NCBI GenBank assembly: GCA_017936205.1
Contig: JAGBGB010000348.1
Span: forward strand, 1-7,223
DNA from: Oscillospiraceae bacterium
GTDB lineage: Bacteria > Bacillota > Clostridia > Oscillospirales > Oscillospiraceae
Direction of reading: 5' to 3'
DNA: 7,223 nucleotides
Shown here: piece after piece, positions 1-4,244 of the stretch
How the letters are laid out: each line of letters starts with the position of its first letter
Numbering within the stretch: position 1 is the first letter of the stretch
The notes under the pieces: generated by a model
What the model was told of the DNA's origin: nothing
The model's input: the letters and a program-made list of their open reading frames with translations, nothing else
Database searches by the model: none
Position numbers and translations under genes: made by a program

Positions 1-133
1 AAATGTTTCGTTTTTTGGAGAAATTACATCATTTTCGGTGGTTTTTGTGTTCATGGCGTTACGCCATGAACCGGACGCGCAATGCGCGCCCCTACGCAGA
101 GGTAAATCAAACTGTGCAACAAATCGGAATTTG
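1..133 (+). repeat. Dispersed ~210 bp palindromic repeat, copy 1 (left part outside window)
   Basis: This is the right-hand ~133 bp of an element found twice more in the window, at 3928-4138 in the same orientation and at 6852-7061 inverted. Visible parts, in order, are the conserved core around TACATCATTTTCGGTGG (24-40), a perfect hairpin with arms GTTCATGGCG and CGCCATGAAC (49-71, loop TTA), the GC-rich palindromic block CGGACGCGCAATGCGCG (72-88) continuing to CCCCTACG, and the terminal inverted repeat ATCGGAATTTG (123-133). It contains no plausible gene. The structure resembles a non-autonomous miniature inverted-repeat element, but no transposase is nearby and no target duplication can be checked because the left end is missing. 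Confidence 0.85.
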
Positions 134-163
134 ACGAAGGTAGGCACATGAGGCGTATTGCAC

Positions 164-196
164 GAGTTTCTACGCCCTTTCGGGTTATAGAAACTT
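164..196. promoter_or_regulatory. Inverted repeat just upstream of the putative -10 box
   Basis: AGTTTCTA at 165-172 pairs perfectly with TAGAAACT at 188-195, extendable by a G-T pair at 164/196. An inner CCC/GGG stem (175-177 with 182-184) closes a TTTC loop. No T-run follows on either strand, so it is not a standard intrinsic terminator. It covers the place where a -35 box for the TATAAT at 199-204 would lie, so it could be an operator or an RNA structure. The sequence shows the pairing; the function is inferred. Confidence 0.45.
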
Positions 197-198
197 AG

Positions 199-204
199 TA
201 TAAT
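199..204 (+). promoter_or_regulatory. Possible -10 box (TATAAT) for the DUF6512-type gene
   Basis: A perfect TATAAT hexamer lies about 40 bp upstream of the start codon at 245. No good -35 hexamer sits 16-18 bp upstream; that region is the inverted repeat at 164-196. A TTGACG at 131-136, formed at the border of repeat copy 1, is much too far away to pair with it. The call rests on the -10 alone. Confidence 0.3.
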
Positions 205-244
205 GGTGCATAAAGAAGCATAGACTTGGGCAGGAGGGATGCAT

Positions 245-793
245 ATGTGGTTTTTGGTATCTGTGGTGACATCGTTGGCAGGGGCGGCGTTGCATTTCTT
301 GTATGATCTGTTGCCCGGCCCTTTTACGGCATTGATCTCCCCGGTGAATGAGAGTGTGTGGGAGCATCTGAAGCTGCTGTTCTGGCCTATGCTCATCGGG
401 GCTGCGGTGCTGTCCCGTGGGAGGAAGCATAAGGAGCGGTTCTGGAGCAGCTTTTTCGTTGCTTTGTTGGCGGCTCCGTCTTTTCTGCTGCTGAGCTATT
501 ATGGATTGAAGCTCTTTGGGATCGAGTCTCTGGTGATCGATATTTCTCTGTACTTTGCCGGTATGTTCTTGGGCTATCTCCTGGCATGGCTGCTGTATCG
601 GAAGGGAAAGCCGGAGCGGATCGGAGGCTTTGCCCTGATGCTTGTGATCCTGTACGCTGCAAGCCTGATCCTCTTTACCTTTGCGGTGCCGAATCTGCCG
701 ATTTTCCGGGAATGTATTGCTGATTGCCCCCTACATTTGGTGGGTGCAGAATTATTTACATACTATTTTTCAGAATTGAAAATTTTTTATTGA
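245..793 (+). CDS. Small polytopic membrane protein, DUF6512-like
   Basis: A predicted integral membrane protein of 182 residues with no known biochemical role. Hydrophobic segments lie at about residues 2-19, 44-57, 67-87, 95-118 and 127-148. Between the first two is the distinctive stretch SPVNESVWEHLK (32-43), which I associate from memory with the DUF6512 family of clostridial membrane proteins. The frame is also open from an ATG at 239, but the ribosome binding site AGGAGG (232-237) is only 1 nt from it and 7 nt from the ATG at 245, so 245 is preferred. The C-terminal ~30 residues after PNLPIFRE look less typical of a membrane protein, and a decayed or altered end is possible. The stop overlaps the -35 box of the rpmH promoter. 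The gene lies between repeat copy 1 and the rpmH operon and looks like a separate transcription unit. Confidence 0.75.
   Translation: MWFLVSVVTSLAGAALHFLYDLLPGPFTALISPVNESVWEHLKLLFWPMLIGAAVLSRGRKHKERFWSSFFVALLAAPSFLLLSYYGLKLFGIESLVIDISLYFAGMFLGYLLAWLLYRKGKPERIGGFALMLVILYAASLILFTFAVPNLPIFRECIADCPLHLVGAELFTYYFSELKIFY
767..788 (+). terminator. Weak AT-rich hairpin with T-run at the end of the membrane-protein gene
   Basis: TTTTCA (767-772) can pair with TGAAAA (777-782) around a 4-nt loop, followed by six T (783-788). It lies within the last codons of the preceding gene. With only one G-C pair the stem is weak, so it would be an inefficient terminator at best. Confidence 0.22.
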
Positions 794-819
794 CTTTTGA
801 CCCTCCTTTGCTGTATAAT
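790..819 (+). promoter_or_regulatory. Sigma-A promoter of the rpmH operon
   Basis: The -35 box is TTGACT (790-795) and the -10 box is a perfect TATAAT (814-819), with an 18-bp spacer. A second TTGACC at 797-802 is too close (11 bp) to serve. Transcription would start near 826, leaving a leader of about 77 nt before the rpmH start. The -35 overlaps the stop codon of the upstream gene. A strong promoter is expected for a ribosomal protein gene. Confidence 0.8.
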
Positions 820-856
820 ACTCTGGCATGAGTATGTGCAAACATTTTTGATTGCT

Positions 857-871
857 ACACGCAATGCGTGT
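857..871. promoter_or_regulatory. Palindrome in the rpmH leader
   Basis: ACACGCA (857-863) and TGCGTGT (865-871) are perfect complements around a single base. The motif lies in the predicted 5' untranslated leader of rpmH, 16 nt before the ribosome binding site. It resembles the CGCGCAATGCGCG block of the dispersed repeats, with two compensated changes. Whether it is a regulatory structure, a repeat relic or chance cannot be decided here. Confidence 0.35.
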
Positions 872-902
872 TGAGCATAATCTTACAGGAGGTGTACACG
901 AG

Positions 903-1037
903 ATGCTGCGTACCTATCAGCCCAGAAAGCGCCATCGCGCAAAGGTCCATGGATTCCGCAAGAGAATGGCTACCGCCAACGGCCGCAAGGTTCTTGCTCG
1001 CCGCCGTGCAAAAGGCAGAGCTGTCCTGTCCGCCTAA
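903..1037 (+). CDS. rpmH: 50S ribosomal protein L34
   Basis: A 44-residue, highly basic protein starting [20 protein letters not shown], with the rest of the hallmark L34 sequence ([19 protein letters not shown]). It is a structural component of the large ribosomal subunit that binds 23S rRNA. The length matches the family norm of about 44-46 residues. An excellent ribosome binding site, AGGAGGT (887-893), lies 9 nt before the ATG at 903. The frame is open further upstream from a TTG at 852, but that would place leader sequence in the protein and is rejected. It is the first gene of the operon and is followed by rnpA, the arrangement conserved across bacteria. L34 is needed at far higher levels than RNase P protein, which fits the hairpin found between the two genes. 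Confidence 0.98.
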   Translation: MLRTYQPRKRHRAKVHGFRKRMATANGRKVLARRRAKGRAVLSA

Positions 1038-1078
1038 GGAACCGTGACCGCACCATACTGCTTGTAACATCAACCAGG

Positions 1079-1106
1079 GGCGAACGGAGTGATCTGTTCG
1101 CCTTTT
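1079..1106 (+). terminator. Hairpin with GTGA loop and short T-run between rpmH and rnpA (possible attenuator)
   Basis: GGCGAACGGA (1079-1088) pairs with TCTGTTCGCC (1093-1102) over 10 bp, with one G-U, closed by a GNRA-type GTGA tetraloop. Four T follow (1103-1106). It lies 41 nt after the rpmH stop and ends 22 nt before the rnpA start, just ahead of the rnpA ribosome binding site. The short T-run suggests partial termination or an RNA processing/stability element that lets L34 be made in excess over RnpA. The hairpin is seen; the role is inferred. Confidence 0.6.
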
Positions 1107-1128
1107 CCCCTACCCGAAAGGAGTCGCC

Positions 1129-1464
1129 ATGCTGCATACCGTTTCGCTGAAAGAAAATGGGGTGTTCCGCCGTCTCTATCATCGAGGCAGCAGCGCAGGC
1201 AGCCGTTATTTGGTAGTTTACTGTCGCCGCAACGGAGCACAGGTATCCCGTCTGGGCTTTACTGTCAGCACCAAGCTGGGACATGCTGTTGTTCGCAACC
1301 GTGTCCGCCGTCGTTTGCGGGAGATCTACCGAGGATTGGAGCCTGAGCTGAAGCCCGGCTATGATATTGTGGTCGTTGCTCGCTCCGCCTCTGTGGATGC
1401 GGAATTTGCCCTGCTGGAACGGAACCTCCGCCATCTGTGCGAGAAGCTGGAGCTGCTGGTATGA
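1129..1464 (+). CDS. rnpA: Ribonuclease P protein component
   Basis: The protein subunit of RNase P, which assists the catalytic RNA in removing 5' leaders from precursor tRNAs. It has 111 residues, normal for the family. The signature is the arginine-rich helix [10 protein letters not shown] at residues 56-65, preceded by the conserved strand [13 protein letters not shown] (43-55). The N-terminal F13-x3-Y17-x2-G20 pattern and the GYDIVVVAR strand (77-85) also fit RnpA. The start at 1129 has GGAG (1120-1123) 5 nt upstream. Its stop codon TGA (1462-1464) overlaps the ATG of yidD (ATGA), so the two are probably translationally coupled. Expression may be lowered relative to rpmH by the hairpin at 1079-1106. 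Confidence 0.97.
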   Translation: MLHTVSLKENGVFRRLYHRGSSAGSRYLVVYCRRNGAQVSRLGFTVSTKLGHAVVRNRVRRRLREIYRGLEPELKPGYDIVVVARSASVDAEFALLERNLRHLCEKLELLV

Positions 1465-1673
1465 AGAAGCTCCTGCTTGCCTTGATCCGCTTCTATCGGA
1501 AGTATATTTCTCCTGCCTTCCCGGGGAAGTGCCGCTTTATTCCTACCTGCTCGGAATACGGACTGGAAGCCATCGAGAAATACGGTGCCCTAAAGGGGGG
1601 CTGGTTGACCTTCAAGCGGTTGCTACGGTGCAACCCGTTCAATCACGGCGATTTTTATGATCCCGTGCCGTGA
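1461..1673 (+). CDS. yidD: Membrane protein insertion efficiency factor YidD
   Basis: A 70-residue protein of the YidD family, a small inner-face membrane-associated protein thought to help YidC-dependent membrane-protein insertion. The full family signature is visible: FYRKYISP (11-18), [10 protein letters not shown] (24-33), [13 protein letters not shown] (37-49) and RLLRCNPF (53-60), followed by a terminal DPVP. Cysteines are C24, C30 and C57. The usual GG-aromatic-DPVP end appears as GDFYDPVP, one residue longer than the common form. The ATG at 1461 overlaps the rnpA stop, with GGAG (1449-1452) inside rnpA 8 nt upstream. An upstream in-frame GTG at 1437 has no comparable site and is rejected. 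It sits directly before its functional partner yidC, with a 24-nt gap. Confidence 0.95.
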   Translation: MKKLLLALIRFYRKYISPAFPGKCRFIPTCSEYGLEAIEKYGALKGGWLTFKRLLRCNPFNHGDFYDPVP

Positions 1674-1697
1674 AGCATTCACATTTAGGAGAACAAA

Positions 1698-2870
1698 ATG
1701 GATTTTATCAAGACGATTTTCGGCTATGTTTTGGAGTTCTTCTATAACTTCACAAACAACTATGGCCTTGCTCTGATCCTCTTCTCTCTGGCAGTTAAGA
1801 TCATCCTTTTCCCTGCCAGTGCCAAGAGTAAGAAGAGCATGATGAAAACCTCTCGCCTGCAGCCCAAGCTGAAGGAGCTTGAGCTTGCCTACGGGGATGA
1901 CAAGGCCGGCTACCAGCAGGCAGTCAATGCCCTGTATAAGGAAGAAGGCGTCAGCATGTTCGGCGGCTGTCTGTGGTCCCTGCTGCCCCTGCTGATCATC
2001 TTCCCCCTGTACCGCGTCATTCAGGAGCCCCTGACCTACATCCGCCATCTGGATGCAGATGTGGTTGATAAGCTGAAGCAGGCTTATGCAACCTTAGAGA
2101 ATATCAAGTTAGAGGATGTAAACTATTATTGGCAGTTTGCTGTTGCCAGCAACATTGACAAGTATGCTGCCGGTATTGTGGAGGGTGTTGAATCCCTGAA
2201 GCTGACTCTGTGGGGGATTGACCTTGGTCAAACTCCCAGCTGGCAGATTTGGACCATGACAAGCTGGTCTCAGATCGGTGGAGCCCTGTTCCCCCTTCTG
2301 TCCGGCGCACTGAACTATCTGAGCATGTTCATCAGCACCAAGATGAACAGCACTGTCATCAGTAACGAAAAGGGCGAGCATGATGCCGCCGCAGCCCAAG
2401 CAGCCAATACCGGCAAGACCATGCAGATGATCATGCCCCTGATGTCTGTGGTCTTTGGCTTTATGTTCCCTGTAGGTATTTCTATCTACTGGGTCGCTCA
2501 GTCTGTTTTTGGCATTATTCAGGATGTGATCCTGACCAAGCACTACCGCAAAGTTTACGATGCAGAGGATGAGGTAAGGCGTGAAAAGGCTGCCTGGCTT
2601 GCCGCAGAGGAAGCTGAGAAGGAACGCATCCGTGCTGCCAAGCGTGCCGCCAATCCCGATGGCATCAATGCCAACAGCAAGAAGAAGCAGCAGCTCCGTG
2701 AGAAGCAGGAACGAGAGGCTGCCGCAAAGGATTATGAAGCTAAGAAGCGTATGGAGTTGGGTCTGCCCGAGGAAGAGGAAAGCAGTGAATTCCCCGGCGG
2801 AGAGCCCGGCCGCCCCTATGCCCGTGGCCGCGCCTATTCTGCCGACCACTATGGAAAGAGCCAAGAATAA
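1698..2870 (+). CDS. yidC: Membrane protein insertase YidC/Oxa1
   Basis: YidC inserts and folds membrane proteins, alone or with SecYEG. This 390-residue protein is a Gram-positive-type member without the large extracytoplasmic domain of Gram-negative YidC. Membrane segments fall at about 23-40 (GLALILFSLAVKIILFP), 88-107 (GGCLWSLLPLLIIFPLYRVI), 192-213 and 242-278. The cytoplasmic hairpin with LQPKLKELELAYGDD (54-68) and ALYKEEGVSMFGG (78-90) is typical. The position of the conserved groove arginine in the first segment is taken by lysine (K34). No lipobox is seen at the N terminus. The loop between segments two and three is long (about 80 residues) and includes LWGIDLGQTP (171-180). The tail from about 282 is rich in Glu, Lys, Arg and Ala, probably helical and suited to ribosome contact. 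AGGAG (1687-1691) lies 6 nt before the ATG. khpB follows after 9 nt. Confidence 0.96.
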   Translation: MDFIKTIFGYVLEFFYNFTNNYGLALILFSLAVKIILFPASAKSKKSMMKTSRLQPKLKELELAYGDDKAGYQQAVNALYKEEGVSMFGGCLWSLLPLLIIFPLYRVIQEPLTYIRHLDADVVDKLKQAYATLENIKLEDVNYYWQFAVASNIDKYAAGIVEGVESLKLTLWGIDLGQTPSWQIWTMTSWSQIGGALFPLLSGALNYLSMFISTKMNSTVISNEKGEHDAAAAQAANTGKTMQMIMPLMSVVFGFMFPVGISIYWVAQSVFGIIQDVILTKHYRKVYDAEDEVRREKAAWLAAEEAEKERIRAAKRAANPDGINANSKKKQQLREKQEREAAAKDYEAKKRMELGLPEEEESSEFPGGEPGRPYARGRAYSADHYGKSQE

Positions 2871-2879
2871 GGAGAATAT

Positions 2880-3836
2880 ATGGAAAAGTTTATTATCACG
2901 ACCGGCAAGACCATTGATGATGCCATCAATGCTGCCCTGGAACAGCTGAAACTGGATCGGGAGAGCGTGTCGGTCGAGGTTTTGAAAACCGCTAAGAAGG
3001 GTCTCTTCGGCATCGGTTCCTCTCCTGCAGAGGTCAAGGTCACCTACGAAGCGCCCGACGAAGCTCCCGCAGCCCCCAAGACTGCACTGTCCTCCGCATC
3101 CCGTTCTGCTAAGCCTCGGGAGCGTGTGGAGCCTACTCCCAGCGTAATTTCTCGCCCCGGCAAGAAGATCGAGCCGGAAAAGAAGCCCGAGAAGAAGCCT
3201 CAGCCTGAGAAGAAGCCTCAGTCTGAGAAGAAGCCTCAGTCTGAGAAGAAGCCTCAGCCTGAGAAGAAGCCTCAGCCTGAGAAGAAGCCACAGCCTGAGA
3301 AAAAACCTCAGCCCGAGAAAAAGCCTCAGCCCGAGAAGGCTCCCGTGGAGGAGAAGACCTATGCTCCTGCTGCAGAAGGCAGCGTGGAAGCACAGATCGA
3401 GACCTTCCTGGCAGGACTGCTGAAGCATATGGGCTCCGAGGCGGTGCCTCATGCCTATAAGGTCGATGAGGAGACCTACCGTGCTGATCTGGTTGGCGGA
3501 GATGCAGGCTTGCTGATCGGTCGCCGTGGAGATACTCTGGATGCCATCCAGTATCTGACCGGCAATGTTGTCAACAAGAATCGGGAGAAGCGTCTGCGCA
3601 TCAATGTAGATGCAGGCTCCTACCGCCGCAAGAGAGAGGAAGCTCTGCAGCAGCTTGCCAACAAGATGGCAGCCAAGGCTGTGAAGTACCGTCGGAACTT
3701 CACCTTGGAGCCCATGAATGCCTATGAGCGCCATGTGATCCATGCCGCCCTGCAGGAGTATCCTCAGGTTACTACCTTCTCCACCGGCATCGAACCCCAC
3801 CGCCGCATCGTCGTGGCATACGCTAAGGAGAAATAA
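2880..3836 (+). CDS. khpB: RNA-binding protein KhpB/Jag (Jag_N, KH and R3H domains)
   Basis: A cytoplasmic RNA-binding protein of the Jag/KhpB (EloR) family. In Gram-positive bacteria it pairs with KhpA and affects cell elongation and sporulation-related functions. It has 318 residues. The N-terminal Jag_N domain spans about 1-54, including KTAKKGLFGIGSSPAEVKV. A low-complexity linker (about 57-160) contains eight PQPEKK-type hexamers at 107-154. A KH domain follows at about 185-247, with its GxxG loop at G214-RR-G217. A C-terminal R3H domain (about 255-316) has the R-x3-H motif at R284/H288. The linker is longer and more repetitive than usual. The ribosome binding site GGAG (2871-2874) directly follows the yidC stop, so translation is probably coupled. 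A strong terminator follows 15 nt after the stop. mnmE, a frequent next gene, is absent. Confidence 0.95.
   Translation: MEKFIITTGKTIDDAINAALEQLKLDRESVSVEVLKTAKKGLFGIGSSPAEVKVTYEAPDEAPAAPKTALSSASRSAKPRERVEPTPSVISRPGKKIEPEKKPEKKPQPEKKPQSEKKPQSEKKPQPEKKPQPEKKPQPEKKPQPEKKPQPEKAPVEEKTYAPAAEGSVEAQIETFLAGLLKHMGSEAVPHAYKVDEETYRADLVGGDAGLLIGRRGDTLDAIQYLTGNVVNKNREKRLRINVDAGSYRRKREEALQQLANKMAAKAVKYRRNFTLEPMNAYERHVIHAALQEYPQVTTFSTGIEPHRRIVVAYAKEK
3198..3341 (+). repeat. Tandem array of eight 18-bp units inside khpB
   Basis: Eight in-frame 18-bp units, consensus CCTCAGCCTGAGAAGAAG, code for PQPEKK. Units 2 and 3 are identical to each other and code for PQSEKK. Units 4 and 5 are identical to unit 1. Units 6-8 carry silent changes, and the last unit ends in Ala. 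Two shorter PEKK units precede the array. Unit-size changes keep the reading frame, so copy number can vary by slippage or recombination without breaking the gene. The array forms a flexible charged spacer between Jag_N and KH. Confidence 0.95.
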
Positions 3837-3850
3837 ACAAATATAAGCCC

Positions 3851-3890
3851 AAATGCCTGTTGCAAGTCGAACCTGCAACAGGCATTTTTT
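3851..3890 (+). terminator. Intrinsic terminator of the rpmH-khpB operon
   Basis: AAATGCCTGTTGCA (3851-3864) and TGCAACAGGCATTT (3874-3887) form a perfect 14-bp stem with a 9-nt loop. A T-run covers 3885-3890, partly within the stem. It begins 15 nt after the khpB stop, so the operon most likely ends here. Confidence 0.9.
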
Positions 3891-3897
3891 AGGGAAA

Positions 3898-3918
3898 AGT
3901 GGAAAGTTGAAAGTGGAA
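3898..3918. repeat. Three direct heptamer repeats
   Basis: AGTGGAA, AGTTGAA and AGTGGAA follow one another without spacing, between the operon terminator and repeat copy 2. It is a tiny purine-rich array of unknown significance, possibly the edge of another dispersed spacer sequence. Confidence 0.5.
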
Positions 3919-3927
3919 GTTATCCGA

Positions 3928-4138
3928 CAAATTCCGATTTTTCGCACCATTCGTAAGGGCGCGCATTGCGCGTCCGACAACCACCAAGAATTGGCGGTTG
4001 TGAAAAATGTTGCGATTTTTGGAAAAAATACATCATTTTCGGTGGTTTTTTGTGTTCATGGCGTTCCGCCATGAACCGGACGCGCAATGCGCGCCCCTAC
4101 GCAGCGGTGAACGAAGCAGCGCGACAAATCGGAATTAC
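3928..4138 (+). repeat. Dispersed ~210 bp palindromic repeat, copy 2 (complete)
   Basis: A complete element. Its ends are CAAATTCCGAT (3928-3938) and ATCGGAATT (4128-4136). Inside them, two 25-bp arms (3952-3976 and 4077-4101) are inverted copies with one mismatch, and each holds the self-complementary block CGCGCATTGCGCG or its complement. Between the arms lie hairpin A (3978-4000, arms CAACCACCAA and TTGGCGGTTG, one mismatch), a non-palindromic core containing TACATCATTTTCGGTGG, and hairpin B (4054-4076, arms GTTCATGGCG and CGCCATGAAC, perfect). Neighbouring bases show no clear target duplication. It separates the operon terminator from the promoter of the surface-protein gene. The open frame through it is not convincing as a gene. 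Confidence 0.9.
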
Positions 4139-4187
4139 ACGAGTGTTTGATCTATTCTAACTGTGGAGGAGTTTTTATATTTTTAGA

Positions 4188-4216
4188 TTGACAAGCTTTT
4201 GTTTTCAGCTTATAAT
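4188..4216 (+). promoter_or_regulatory. Consensus sigma-A promoter of the SLH/LRR surface-protein gene
   Basis: A perfect -35 box TTGACA (4188-4193) and a perfect -10 box TATAAT (4211-4216) are separated by the ideal 17 bp. Transcription should start near 4223, giving a leader of only about 20 nt that holds the ribosome binding site AAAGGAG (4231-4237). It begins about 50 bp after repeat copy 2 ends. Full consensus suggests strong, largely constitutive expression unless a repressor acts. Confidence 0.92.
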
Positions 4217-4244
4217 TGTAGTATCAGAAGAAAGGAGATCGATT

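Noticed and set aside
131..136. TTGACG at the repeat border as a -35 box for the membrane-protein gene
   Set aside because: No -10 hexamer lies at a proper distance; the TATAAT at 199 is 62 bp away.
3178..3341. Regular repeats as a CRISPR array
   Set aside because: The 18-bp units are contiguous without spacers and lie in frame inside khpB.
3919..3928. TTATCCGACA as a possible DnaA box
   Set aside because: It matches only the first part of TTATCCACA, is single and has no AT-rich unwinding region, so there is no case for an origin.
2109..3980. Open frame of 623 residues on the minus strand, opposite yidC and khpB
   Set aside because: It is antisense to two clearly recognised genes, and its leucine/arginine-rich repeats are the reverse reading of the PQPEKK array. 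It arises from codon bias and repeat structure, with no ribosome binding site or family resemblance.
3853..4074. Open frame through repeat copy 2, with a similar peptide on the minus strand in copy 3 (6768-7139)
   Set aside because: The shared peptide (RTIR-GAHCASDNHQEL) follows from the DNA repeat itself. The frame starts inside a terminator or runs past the element, has no ribosome binding site, and diverges where homopolymer lengths differ.
4188..4244. Extended start of the surface protein at TTG 4188 (19 extra residues)
   Set aside because: This stretch is a perfect -35/-10 promoter and would mask the signal peptide. The ATG at 4245 has an ideally placed ribosome binding site.
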